Below are positions 43,311-52,088 of a DNA stretch of 64,000 nt, in pieces. Origin of the DNA: Gilvibacter sediminis (GTDB lineage: Bacteria > Bacteroidota > Bacteroidia > Flavobacteriales > Flavobacteriaceae). Position numbers and translations under genes: made by a program. The DNA lies in contig NZ_JAQQTE010000001.1 in assembly GCF_028561565.1 (NCBI RefSeq), forward strand, positions 1,019,570 to 1,083,569, written 5' to 3'. The notes under the pieces were generated by a model. The model was not told where the DNA came from. It saw only the letters and a list, made by a program, of their open reading frames with translations, and did no database searches. The first letter of the stretch is position 1. Each line of letters starts with the position of its first letter.

Positions 43311-45176
43311 ATGGAATTCAAACTCAATATAGCGCAAACGCTTAAGGAGCTTTTGACTCAAGAAGATACTGATGGTGACAAAAAGATCACTATCAATGAT
43401 CAAGGGTCTAAATCCTTTGCCTTGAAAAGCACAACAGGCGCTGTTCATACGCTTAAAGGCACGTATGCGCTATCTAATTTGTTGCAAGAATTGGTTATTG
43501 CCAGTCGAGGTGATCAGGCGGAAGCACTAATTCCTTTGAGTAAATTGGAGGAACCTCCAGCCGATCGGGTTTCTAGAATGATCCGCGATTATTTCTGGGA
43601 AGGACTTACAAGGAGTATTGATGCGGATGGCATTGCCGCTTTGGTTGCCGATACCAAAAATGAATTTTTAGCAGAGCAACAACTCAAGGTTTATGTGCCC
43701 TATCAAGATCAGTTGGCTTATGATTACTACAAAGCATTAGAAACCACCCATCCTATTGAAGTGGTTCGCTTACCTGCAGATATTTCACCACAATATGTAG
43801 CTGATCTAAACGACAAGCCGGGTATTCTCGCGCTGCGTTTATATAAAATTGACGGGTCTGTCAAAGGAGCTCCTTTCGTAGTTCCCGGAGGCCGTTTCAA
43901 TGAAATGTACGGTTGGGATTCCTATTTTGAAAGTATTGGGTTACACTTGGATGGGAAGTCGCATCTGGCGCAGTCCATGGCCGATAATTTTCAATACCAG
44001 ATTGAACATTACGGCAAGATCCTCAATGCCAACCGATCCTATTATTTAACCCGAACGCAACCGCCATTTTACTCGAGCCAGATCCGGGAAGTATTTGAGA
44101 AGAAAAAGGACGTACAGTGGCTAGCTTCTCATTTGTCAACAGCCATAAAGGAATATGAAACAGTTTGGATGGTGCCTGGAAAGCGTTTGACGGCTATTGG
44201 TTTAAATCGTTTTTTGGCTGAGGGAATTGGGATCACACCTGAGGCCGAATTTGGACATTATGACGCCGTTCTAAAGCCCTATGCTGACCAAGCAGGTTTG
44301 TCCATTGAAGCCTATATTGAGGGTTATTCACAGGGACAGATCACCAACAAGGAATTAGATGCCTATTTCGTTCACGATAGAACAGTCCGAGAATCTGGAC
44401 ACGATACCTCCTACAGAATTGAAGGTCGCTGTGCGGATATGGCTTTGGTAGAGCTCAATGCTTTTTTGTATAAATACGAGGAAGACTTTGCTGAACTTAT
44501 TAAAACGGTCTTTGACGATCATTTTGTGGTTGGAGATAAGGTCTATCATAGCAAGCAATTTGAGCAGGCAGCAGCCAAACGTAAAGAGCTGGTAGATCAG
44601 TATCTGTGGAACGAAGCCGATGGTGTGTATTACGATTATGATGTTGAGAAACAAGCACAGGTCGTCTTTAATTCTGCTACCGCTTTAACCCCGCTTTGGT
44701 GTGGATTGGCCTCTGAGCAGCAAGCGAGATCTTTGGTCGCAAATCTATTGCCAAAGCTCTTGGAGAAAGGCGGAATTGCCTCTTGCGATGGAGAAAGTCG
44801 AGGAGCTGTTGGACCTGAAAGACCACAGCGTCAGTGGGATTATCCTAACGGTTGGGCACCGCATCAAATGATGATTTGGAAGGGCCTTGATGACTATGGA
44901 TACACTGAGCAATTGCATGAGGTGGTCTATCGCTGGCTGTATATGATCGTCCGCAATGCAACAGATTATAACGGAACCATTCCCGAGAAATACGACGTGG
45001 TACAAGCCACGCATTTAGTCTTTGCAGAATACGGCAACGTAGGGACAGAATTTGAATACATAACTACGGAAGGCTTTGGATGGATGAACGCTTCCTTCCA
45101 GTATGGCCTTACTTTTTTAACGGACCAATTACGCGAGGAGCTCAATGCTTTGACTCCTCCTGAAGATTTATTTTAA
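43311..45176 (+). CDS. GH37 trehalase, neutral type with an N-terminal Ca-binding loop
   Basis: 621 residues, no signal peptide, so cytoplasmic. Both GH37 signatures are present: PGGRFNEMYGWDSYF (192-206) and QWDYPNGWAP. The catalytic acid is expected in ESGHDTSYR and the base in TEFEYITTEGFGW. The first ~90 residues are extra compared with periplasmic TreA and include DTDGDKKITIND (19-30), an EF-hand-like loop with D19, D21, D23 and D30 in ligand positions. This closely resembles the Ca-binding loop of fungal neutral trehalases (Trehalase_Ca-bi, PF07492). Hydrolyses trehalose to two glucose. One base before the kinase gene. Confidence 0.9.
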   Translation: MEFKLNIAQTLKELLTQEDTDGDKKITINDQGSKSFALKSTTGAVHTLKGTYALSNLLQELVIASRGDQAEALIPLSKLEEPPADRVSRMIRDYFWEGLTRSIDADGIAALVADTKNEFLAEQQLKVYVPYQDQLAYDYYKALETTHPIEVVRLPADISPQYVADLNDKPGILALRLYKIDGSVKGAPFVVPGGRFNEMYGWDSYFESIGLHLDGKSHLAQSMADNFQYQIEHYGKILNANRSYYLTRTQPPFYSSQIREVFEKKKDVQWLASHLSTAIKEYETVWMVPGKRLTAIGLNRFLAEGIGITPEAEFGHYDAVLKPYADQAGLSIEAYIEGYSQGQITNKELDAYFVHDRTVRESGHDTSYRIEGRCADMALVELNAFLYKYEEDFAELIKTVFDDHFVVGDKVYHSKQFEQAAAKRKELVDQYLWNEADGVYYDYDVEKQAQVVFNSATALTPLWCGLASEQQARSLVANLLPKLLEKGGIASCDGESRGAVGPERPQRQWDYPNGWAPHQMMIWKGLDDYGYTEQLHEVVYRWLYMIVRNATDYNGTIPEKYDVVQATHLVFAEYGNVGTEFEYITTEGFGWMNASFQYGLTFLTDQLREELNALTPPEDLF

Positions 45177-45177
45177 G

Positions 45178-46119
45178 ATGTCACAGAACCAACAACTCGA
45201 TATCATTTGCGCAGGGGAAACCTTGATTGATTTCATCGGAAACCAAAAGGAAAAACCCATTGCGGAGATCAAAGATTACCACAGATATTTAGGTGGATCG
45301 CCTACCAATGTCGCGATGAATTTAGCCCGATTCGGTTTGAATGTAGGCTTAATCGCTGCTATTGGTAAAGACGGTTTTGGCGCCTATATCAAGGCGCGCT
45401 TTGAGGAGGCTGAGATCAACCTCGATGGTTTGCAAGAGGTAGATGGCCACCCGACCACGGTGATCTTTGTATCCCGGACTGAAGGGAGTCCGGAGTTTAT
45501 TCCGATGCGGGGAGCAGACTTTCAAATCAGTCAAAATGAACTTCCAGCGGCAAACTTGAACAACACGCGATTGTTTCACTGCAGTTGTTTTGGATTGAGT
45601 AGACAACCAGCAAGATCAAGTATCCTTGCCGCTGCAGCACAGGCTCATGCTGCTGGAGCTACTTTGAGTATTGATATTAATTATGCGCCTTCCATATGGC
45701 CAGATCGAGAAGAGGCTTTGGAAGTAGTCAAGAATTACTGTGCTATGAGTCCCTTGATCAAAGCGAGCTTAGATGATGTGGAGCGGATCTTTGGGTATGC
45801 TATGGCACCAGATGAACTCTTTAAAACCCTACATGATTGGGGCGCTAAAATGATCTGTTTGACTTTAGGTAAAAAAGGAGCCATACTCTCTCAACCAGGT
45901 GAAGCACCAATAGAATTACCTGCAATGAAAGTGGAAAAGATCATGGATGCAACTGGTGCCGGAGATGCTTTTTGGAGTGGATTCTTGTTTGCTTATCTCA
46001 AGGAGATGGCGCCCAGAGATTGCATGAGCACAGGTCTTAAAACTGCCGCAATCAAATTGCAGAATGTAGGGCGGATCCCTGATTACGCGAGTATGCTACA
46101 CACCGTTCTCAATCTTTAA
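45178..46119 (+). CDS. PfkB-family carbohydrate kinase (fructokinase-like)
   Basis: 313 residues. GETLIDFIG and GGSPTNVAMNLARFG at the N-terminus and DATGAGDAF with GAGD at 260-263 (catalytic Asp263) at the C-terminus define the ribokinase fold. Only distantly similar to the kinase at 17302, so not a recent duplicate. A fructokinase or related ketose kinase role fits the operon. Gap of 1 bp to trehalase and 3 bp to the flavoprotein gene. Confidence 0.82.
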   Translation: MSQNQQLDIICAGETLIDFIGNQKEKPIAEIKDYHRYLGGSPTNVAMNLARFGLNVGLIAAIGKDGFGAYIKARFEEAEINLDGLQEVDGHPTTVIFVSRTEGSPEFIPMRGADFQISQNELPAANLNNTRLFHCSCFGLSRQPARSSILAAAAQAHAAGATLSIDINYAPSIWPDREEALEVVKNYCAMSPLIKASLDDVERIFGYAMAPDELFKTLHDWGAKMICLTLGKKGAILSQPGEAPIELPAMKVEKIMDATGAGDAFWSGFLFAYLKEMAPRDCMSTGLKTAAIKLQNVGRIPDYASMLHTVLNL

Positions 46120-46122
46120 ACA

Positions 46123-47355
46123 ATGGAAAATTTCACCTATGATGTGGTGATTGTTGGAGGTGGAGCGGCTGGCTTTTTCACTGCGATCAATTTGGCAGAA
46201 GCTCGCCCGGAGCTCAAGATCGTGATCTTGGAAAAATCAAAAGCCGTTCTGCAAAAAGTGCGCATATCTGGCGGTGGGCGCTGTAATGTTACTCATGCAG
46301 AGTTTGATCCAAAAACGATAACGACCTATTACCCGCGAGGCGAAAAGGAACTATTAGGCCCCTTTCACAAGTTTATGACGGGCGACACTGTTGCTTGGTT
46401 TGAAGATCGAGGTGTCCCTTTAAAGATTGAAGAAGACGGCCGAATGTTTCCAGTATCCGATAGCTCTCAATCCATAATTGACTGTTTGGAATCTGAGGCA
46501 GATCGATTGAATATTGAAGTAAAACTTTCTCAAAATGTAATCGATTTTAAAACTGTCGACATAGGATTTCAAGTGAACACTGCACTCGCTAACTATACTA
46601 CTAAACGCTTGGTGATAACTGCGGGGAGTTCCAAAAAGATCTGGCAATTGCTGTCCAGGAAAGGACATACAATAGTTTCGCCGGTGCCGTCTTTGTTTAC
46701 CTTTAATATAGATGTCCCTGAATTATTAGCCCTCCAAGGCCTGAGTCAGCCTGCAGAGGTACAACTGTTGGATGCTAACCAAAAGCCTTGGCTCTCACAA
46801 AGTGGACCGGTCTTAGTGACCCATTGGGGATTGAGCGGCCCTGGAATATTAAAGCTTTCAGCAGTGGGGGCTAGAGAGTTATCCGCCTGCGATTATAACT
46901 TCAAAATCAGGATTCGTTGGGTCGAGATGCAAACGGAGCAGCTAGAGGAGATCTTTAAGAAGCTGCGATTGGATCGTGCCAAGCAGCAATTGAATAACGG
47001 CAATGTCTTGGAAATGCCCAAGCGGCTGTGGAACTATCTTTTAAGGCGATCCGATTTAGACCCTACTGACCTTTGGAGTGATCAATCCAACAAAAACCTC
47101 AAAAAACTAAGCGCGACAATTATTGGGGATCAGTATGCGGTTGTTGGCAAGAGCACCTATAAAGATGAGTTTGTTACTGCTGGAGGGGTGGTGCTGCAAG
47201 AGATCAATTTCAAATCTTTTGAAAGTCGTGTTATTCCTGGCTTACACTTAGCAGGCGAGGTAATTGATGTAGATGCGCTTACGGGTGGCTTCAATTTTCA
47301 GAATGCCTGGACAGGTGGTTATTTGATCGCTCAGGGAATTGCCTCTAGTCTTTAA
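46123..47355 (+). CDS. HI0933/YhiN (BaiN-like) flavoprotein
   Basis: 410 residues. The FAD-binding GGGAAGFF (12-19), RISGGGRCNVTH, the HWGLSGPGIL motif in the inserted domain, and the closing AGEVIDVDALTGGFNFQNAWTGG (given in two parts: AGEVIDVDALTGG, FNFQNAWTGG) are diagnostic. The family includes BaiN-type reductases, but most members have no known substrate. It lies 3 bp after the kinase, probably as a passenger in the operon. Its end overlaps the convergent TetR gene by 11 bp. Confidence 0.85.
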   Translation: MENFTYDVVIVGGGAAGFFTAINLAEARPELKIVILEKSKAVLQKVRISGGGRCNVTHAEFDPKTITTYYPRGEKELLGPFHKFMTGDTVAWFEDRGVPLKIEEDGRMFPVSDSSQSIIDCLESEADRLNIEVKLSQNVIDFKTVDIGFQVNTALANYTTKRLVITAGSSKKIWQLLSRKGHTIVSPVPSLFTFNIDVPELLALQGLSQPAEVQLLDANQKPWLSQSGPVLVTHWGLSGPGILKLSAVGARELSACDYNFKIRIRWVEMQTEQLEEIFKKLRLDRAKQQLNNGNVLEMPKRLWNYLLRRSDLDPTDLWSDQSNKNLKKLSATIIGDQYAVVGKSTYKDEFVTAGGVVLQEINFKSFESRVIPGLHLAGEVIDVDALTGGFNFQNAWTGGYLIAQGIASSL

Positions 47356-47899
47356 GCAAGCTCGATATGGCAGCTTGAGTAAATAGTTCTGGGGTGTTCC
47401 AAGCTTGTTCATGGGGTTGGTCAATGGCCAACTTGGCATGAGTGCAAATTTGTTCAAAGAAAAGCTTTCCTGCTGTTTTATTAGAAAAGTTTCTGATCAG
47501 TACTGCAGATTTACCCACCTCTGTGATTTGAGCGAGCTGCTGTTCCAAAAGTTCCTGTTGTTTTTTGGCAAAGGGCGTGTAATTGTTCAAGGTTCGCAAC
47601 TGCAGGAAGAGTTCAAAGGCGGTTGGGTCTTCTGTTAGCACGCAGAAGAGGCTCTGATAGGTTTGTTCCATCAAGGGAATAAAGTCCAATTCTAGGTTTA
47701 GGCTATCTAATTTGCTGTTCAATTTCTGGTAGAAGAGCTCGAGGAGGTTTCCGTAGAGTTCGTCTTTTGAAGGGTAGAATTGGTAAATGGTTCCCACAGC
47801 AATATTGGCTTGTCTGGCAATGGATTTCATGGAAGTAGCATGTAATCCCTGCTGGGCAGCAAGCGCTGTAGCGGCAATAAGTAGGCGTTCTTTTTTCAT
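47345..47899 (-). CDS. TetR-family regulator
   Basis: 184 residues. N-terminal HTH with TSMKSIARQANIAVGTIYQF (20 residues) and PSKDELYGNLL, followed by a helical ligand domain with no clear relative. A perfect palindrome begins 5 bases upstream of the start, so it likely represses itself. It is divergent from mvaD, whose promoter is ~75 bases from the palindrome; control of mvaD is possible but unproven. Confidence 0.88.
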   Translation of the reverse strand: MKKERLLIAATALAAQQGLHATSMKSIARQANIAVGTIYQFYPSKDELYGNLLELFYQKLNSKLDSLNLELDFIPLMEQTYQSLFCVLTEDPTAFELFLQLRTLNNYTPFAKKQQELLEQQLAQITEVGKSAVLIRNFSNKTAGKLFFEQICTHAKLAIDQPHEQAWNTPELFTQAAISSLLKD

Positions 47900-47903
47900 A
47901 ATG

Positions 47904-47917
47904 AATGAACGTTCATT
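47904..47917. promoter_or_regulatory. TetR operator AATGAACGTTCATT
   Basis: A perfect 14-bp palindrome starting 5 bases before the TetR start codon. TGAACG/CGTTCA is a common TetR-family site form. Confidence 0.8.
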
Positions 47918-47990
47918 TTATAAATGTACAAAAAAGAAAATCAACCAAACATCTCTACTTTCCCCTCTCGAGGATTCCTTTCAATATCAG

Positions 47991-47998
47991 TATCTTTG
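47991..47998 (+). promoter_or_regulatory. -7 box TATCTTTG directly before mvaD
   Basis: Exact TAnnTTTG ending 5 bases before the ATG at 48004. Transcription would begin at or within a few bases of the start codon, giving a leaderless or nearly leaderless mRNA. Confidence 0.6.
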
Positions 47999-48003
47999 TA
48001 ACC

Positions 48004-49089
48004 ATGTCAGAACTGCATCAGGAATTTCTTCCTCAAGCTTACACTAATACGGTCGAATCAGGTTCCGTAGCTTGGAAATCACCCAGTAATATTGCCCTTG
48101 TCAAGTATTGGGGCAAGCACGGCCAACAATTACCTAAGAATACTTCCATCAGCTTCACCTTGGATCATTGCGCCACATCCACGCGTTTAGCCTTTGATCC
48201 CAAGTCTAGACCAGGCTTTGACATTACCGTATTATTAGACGGGAAGCCTCAAGCCGATTTTGTTCCGAAAATTGAAAAGTTCTTCAGTATTGCCGGGCCT
48301 TATCTCCCTTTTTTAGAAGATTACAGCTTTACGCTGCACACCAGCAACAGTTTTCCGCACAGTAGTGGAATAGCCTCTTCTGCCAGTGGTATGAGTGCGC
48401 TTGCGCTGTGCTTGCTGGAGATTGAATCGCAATTGCTTGAAACCCCTTTAAGTGATACCGATTTCAAAAAGAAAGCTTCATTTTTAGCTCGACTGGGAAG
48501 CGGTAGTGCCGCACGCAGTATTGACGGTGGCCTAGTAGTTTGGGGGGCTCATGAGGAAATTCCAGGTTCAAGCGATTTGTTTGCCATCCCTTACCCTGAT
48601 ATGGTTCATGAGGTCTTTCGCGATTTTTGTGACACGGTCTTACTTGTAGATACTGGAGAAAAAGTGGTCAGTAGTACAGTAGGTCACGGCCTTATGCATG
48701 ATCACCCTTTCGCCTCGCAGCGATTTGACCAAGCCCAATCCAATATGCTGGCCATTAAGCCTATTTTGGCTACCGGTGACTTGGATGCCTTTATCGCCTT
48801 AGTGGAGTCAGAAGCCCTGAGTCTGCACGCCATGATGTTGACCTCTTCGCCTTACTTCATCCTCATGAAACCCGCTACACTTGCGATCATTAACAAGATC
48901 TGGAGTTTTAGAAAAGAAACGGGTATCCCAGCCTGCTTCACCTTAGATGCTGGTGCGAATGTGCATTTGCTCTATCCGGCAAAGCACAAGGAAGCGGTCA
49001 GAGAACTCATTGAAAGCCAGCTTAAACCGCATTGCAAAGAGGGTGCTTATATTCATGATCAAGTTGGAGCAGGAGCGGTAAGGCTGTAA
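48004..49089 (+). CDS. mvaD: Diphosphomevalonate decarboxylase
   Basis: 361 residues, GHMP-kinase fold. The start at 48004 puts SPSNIALVKYWGK (26-38) at the usual place; the longer frame back to 47905 would cross the TetR operator and promoter. PHSSGIASSASG (118-129) is the phosphate loop. GSGSAARSIDGG is the decarboxylase-specific motif. Asp315 in TLDAGANVH is the catalytic residue. It makes isopentenyl diphosphate, the last step of the mevalonate pathway. Followed by the mevalonate kinase-like gene on its own promoter. Confidence 0.93.
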   Translation: MSELHQEFLPQAYTNTVESGSVAWKSPSNIALVKYWGKHGQQLPKNTSISFTLDHCATSTRLAFDPKSRPGFDITVLLDGKPQADFVPKIEKFFSIAGPYLPFLEDYSFTLHTSNSFPHSSGIASSASGMSALALCLLEIESQLLETPLSDTDFKKKASFLARLGSGSAARSIDGGLVVWGAHEEIPGSSDLFAIPYPDMVHEVFRDFCDTVLLVDTGEKVVSSTVGHGLMHDHPFASQRFDQAQSNMLAIKPILATGDLDAFIALVESEALSLHAMMLTSSPYFILMKPATLAIINKIWSFRKETGIPACFTLDAGANVHLLYPAKHKEAVRELIESQLKPHCKEGAYIHDQVGAGAVRL

Positions 49090-49142
49090 TGCTCAGCGAT
49101 TTAAATTGTCAGTATTTTACTGTTAATGTCAAAATCAAATTG

Positions 49143-49150
49143 TATTTTTG
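49143..49150 (+). promoter_or_regulatory. -7 box TATTTTTG for the mevalonate kinase operon
   Basis: Exact TAnnTTTG, 53 bases before the ATG at 49204. Confidence 0.5.
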
Positions 49151-49203
49151 TATTTAGAGGTTGGTTGTAACGTTTTAAGCCAACCTGCGCCCAATACTAT
49201 ATC

Positions 49204-50142
49204 ATGAGAGGACCACTCTTTTATTCTAAAATCTTACTCTTTGGTGAATATGGAATCATCAAGGATTCTAAAGGCTTATCCATTCCGTATAACTTTTATA
49301 ACGGAGCTTTAAAGATCGACGCCCACAAAACTGTGGCTACACAACGATCCAATCAAAGTCTCAAACGCTTTGCTGCTCATTTAAAACAGTTGCAACAGGA
49401 TCAGCCTGAATTGGTTCAATTCGATATTGAATCTCTTGAAGCAGATGTAGCGAATGGCCTTTATTTTGACTCCAGCATCCCAGAAGGATACGGCGTTGGA
49501 AGCAGTGGTGCATTGGTCGCTGCGATTTACGATAAGTATGCCGCTGAAAAGATCACTGTTCTAGAAAACTTGACTCGCGAGAAGCTACTGCAACTCAAGC
49601 AGATCTTTGGAGCCATGGAATCATTCTTCCATGGAAAATCCTCGGGCTTGGATCCTCTGAATAGTTATTTGAGTTTGCCGATTTTGATCAATTCTAAAGA
49701 CAGCATTGAGCCTGCGGGAATTCCATCACAAGATCAAAAAGGGCAAGGAGCTGTGTTCCTTTTGGATAGTGGAATTACTGGAGAGACCGCTCCAATGGTG
49801 CAGATCTTCATGGAAAACATGAAGCAAGAAGGCTTTAGAAAAATGCTTAAGGACCAGTTTGTCAAGCATACTGATGCCTGCGTGGAAGATTTCCTCAAAG
49901 GTGACGTAAGTTCCTTGTTCAGAAATGTGAAAGACCTCTCCAAGGTTGTTTTAGACAACTTTAAGCCGATGATCCCAAAGCAGTTTCATACCCTTTGGAA
50001 AAAAGGAATTGAAACCAATGCTTACTACCTTAAACTCTGCGGATCTGGCGGAGGAGGTTATATGCTCGGGTTCACCCAAGATATGGAAAAGGCGCGTAAA
50101 GCACTACAAGGTCACAAGCTAGAGGTGGTTTACACTTTTTAA
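49204..50142 (+). CDS. Mevalonate kinase-like GHMP kinase
   Basis: 312 residues. SKILLFGEYGII (8-19), PEGYGVGSSGAL (93-104, ATP loop), a FFHGKSSGLDP block with candidate catalytic Asp150, and KLCGSGGGGYMLG near the end are GHMP motifs in order. Beside mvaD this is most likely mevalonate kinase. Phosphomevalonate kinase is a less likely alternative. Probably the first gene of a run with ubiA-like, nitrilase-like and possibly later genes, since the gaps are short. Confidence 0.85.
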   Translation: MRGPLFYSKILLFGEYGIIKDSKGLSIPYNFYNGALKIDAHKTVATQRSNQSLKRFAAHLKQLQQDQPELVQFDIESLEADVANGLYFDSSIPEGYGVGSSGALVAAIYDKYAAEKITVLENLTREKLLQLKQIFGAMESFFHGKSSGLDPLNSYLSLPILINSKDSIEPAGIPSQDQKGQGAVFLLDSGITGETAPMVQIFMENMKQEGFRKMLKDQFVKHTDACVEDFLKGDVSSLFRNVKDLSKVVLDNFKPMIPKQFHTLWKKGIETNAYYLKLCGSGGGGYMLGFTQDMEKARKALQGHKLEVVYTF

Positions 50143-50178
50143 AAGAAATTCCCCCAACTTTCAATAGTTCACAACAAA

Positions 50179-51084
50179 ATGTTGTCTCGCAAAAACAAAC
50201 TGCTTATTACCAAGGCACTGAGTTTGTTTTCTGTGGTGCGCGGCTATAACGTATTGATATTGGTTTTGGCCCAATACCTAACTTCCATTTACATTTTGGC
50301 GCCTCAGTTACCTTTAAAAGAGGTGATTTTTGATCTCAATTTGTTGATGTTAGTCTTGGCTTCTTCCGTTGCGATAGCCTCGGGTTATATCATCAATAAT
50401 TTCTACGACAGTGAAAAGGACTTGATCAACCGACCGCGAAAATCCATGTTGGACCGCTTGGTAAGCCAACGGACCAAACTCAGCGTGTATTTTGTGCTGA
50501 ACTTCTTATCTGTGGTCTTTGCGAGCTATGTTTCCTTTAAAGCGGTGATCTTCTTTTCTGCCTATATTTTTGGAATTTGGTTGTACTCGCACAAGTTTAA
50601 AAGGATCACAGGGCTGGGTAATATTATTGCTGCCATGCTTTCTGTGACCCCATTCTTTGCCGTGTTTATCTACTACAGCAATTTTGAAACGGTGATCTTT
50701 GTGCACGCAACCTTTTTGTTTCTATTACTGTGGATGCGTGAGGTGGTCAAAGATCTGGAGAACATCACTGGGGATCTAACGCTGAACTACAAAACAGTTC
50801 CCGTGGTCTATGGAGAGCGTATTGCTAAGGGATTGATCACTGGGCTTTGTTTAACCACACTAGTTCCTATTGCCTTACTGCTAATGTATTTTGAAGTCGG
50901 CTATATGGACTATTACTTTTACGCAAGTGCCTTAGCGCTGATCCTGTTTTTAATTGTCTTGTGGCGTTCCAAACGCAAACTACATTACTTAATTTTACAC
51001 GGCCTTTTGAAAGGAATCATAGTCCTGGGCGTCTTTAGTATAGTACTGATTAATGTCGATCTGATCTTGAAACGATTTTTATAA
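50179..51084 (+). CDS. UbiA-family prenyltransferase
   Basis: 301 residues, 8-9 membrane helices. First Asp-rich motif NNFYDSEKD (73-81; D77, D81) and second REVVKDLENITGD (187-199) bind the Mg-diphosphate of the prenyl donor. The spacing resembles geranylgeranylglycerol-phosphate geranylgeranyltransferases, the name usually given to flavobacterial members, although quinone or other acceptors remain possible. Placement after mevalonate genes fits use of their isoprenoid product. Overlaps the next start by 1 bp. Confidence 0.82.
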   Translation: MLSRKNKLLITKALSLFSVVRGYNVLILVLAQYLTSIYILAPQLPLKEVIFDLNLLMLVLASSVAIASGYIINNFYDSEKDLINRPRKSMLDRLVSQRTKLSVYFVLNFLSVVFASYVSFKAVIFFSAYIFGIWLYSHKFKRITGLGNIIAAMLSVTPFFAVFIYYSNFETVIFVHATFLFLLLWMREVVKDLENITGDLTLNYKTVPVVYGERIAKGLITGLCLTTLVPIALLLMYFEVGYMDYYFYASALALILFLIVLWRSKRKLHYLILHGLLKGIIVLGVFSIVLINVDLILKRFL

Positions 51085-52040
51085 TGAGCAATTCCAATAC
51101 CCTTAATGTAGCCATGGCGCAGATCGCGCCGGTTTGGTTGAATAAATCAGCAACACTAGATAAGGTCATGCACCACATAGAGCAGGCCGCTAAGGAAAGT
51201 ACAGAGCTGATCGTCTTTGGAGAAGGTGTAGTTCCCGGTTATCCTTTTTGGTTGGCCTTGACGCATGGCGCCGGATGGAATTTGGACATCAACAAGACCT
51301 TGCACGCCCATTATGTGAACAATGCAGTTTGTATTGAAAAAGGTGAGCTGGATGCCGTATGCGCATTAGCTGCCAAACATCAGATGGCTGTTTATCTAGG
51401 AATCATTGAACGTCCGTTAGATCGTGGAGGCAAGAGTATTTATGCTTCCTTAGTCTACATTGATCAGCAAGGGCAAATCCAATCGGTCCACAGAAAACTA
51501 CAACCTACCTATGACGAGCGACTCACTTGGTCTCCTGGTGACGGCCACGGTTTGCGCGTACATCCTTTAAAGCGTTTTACGGCCGGTGGCTTGAATTGCT
51601 GGGAGAATTGGATGCCATTACCTCGTGCCTCTCTCTATGCGCAAGGAGAAGACTTGCATATAGCCGTCTGGCCAGGAAGTGATCACAATACCAAAGACAT
51701 CACTAGATTCATGGCGCGTGAAGGCCGCAGTTTTGTGATCTCTGTTTCTGCTTTGATGCGCCCTTCGGATTTTCCAAAGGACACCCCTTATTTAGAAGAG
51801 CTGCTTAAAAATGCTCCTGATGTTTTGGCCAATGGCGGAAGTGCTATTGCCGGCCCCGATGGGGAGTGGATCATTCCTCCTGTTTTGCATGAAGAAGGAA
51901 ATATCTACGCAGAGCTCGATTATGAGCGGGTTTTGCAAGAGCGACAGAATTTTGATCCAGTGGGTCATTACTCCCGACCTGACGTCACTCAGCTTCAAGT
52001 CAATAGAGCCAGACAGTCGACAGCAAGTTTTAACGATTAA
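51084..52040 (+). CDS. Nitrilase-superfamily carbon-nitrogen hydrolase
   Basis: 318 residues with the complete catalytic set: Glu47 (FGEGVVPGYP), Lys138 (HRKLQPTYDER, with the second Glu145) and Cys172 (GGLNCWENWMPL). The NCWENWMPL and GYPFWLA motifs are those of true nitrilases/cyanide-dihydratase-like enzymes rather than amidases. It converts a nitrile to acid plus ammonia; the substrate is unknown. Coupled to the prenyltransferase by a 1-bp overlap (TAATG), which is surprising for such a pair. Confidence 0.85.
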   Translation: MSNSNTLNVAMAQIAPVWLNKSATLDKVMHHIEQAAKESTELIVFGEGVVPGYPFWLALTHGAGWNLDINKTLHAHYVNNAVCIEKGELDAVCALAAKHQMAVYLGIIERPLDRGGKSIYASLVYIDQQGQIQSVHRKLQPTYDERLTWSPGDGHGLRVHPLKRFTAGGLNCWENWMPLPRASLYAQGEDLHIAVWPGSDHNTKDITRFMAREGRSFVISVSALMRPSDFPKDTPYLEELLKNAPDVLANGGSAIAGPDGEWIIPPVLHEEGNIYAELDYERVLQERQNFDPVGHYSRPDVTQLQVNRARQSTASFND

Positions 52041-52064
52041 AAATTTTTGCATTGCCCTTTATAC

Positions 52065-52072
52065 TATCTTTG
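52065..52072 (+). promoter_or_regulatory. -7 box TATCTTTG for the pseudouridine synthase homologue
   Basis: Exact TAnnTTTG, 16 bases before the ATG at 52089; a TTTG at 52046-52049 could be the -33 element at a 15-base spacing. Confidence 0.6.
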
Positions 52073-52088
52073 CGGCAAAATTTAAGAC

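Noticed and set aside
47905-48003. 99-base extension of mvaD
   Set aside because: It would cross the TetR operator and the -7 box and adds 33 residues not expected in the family.
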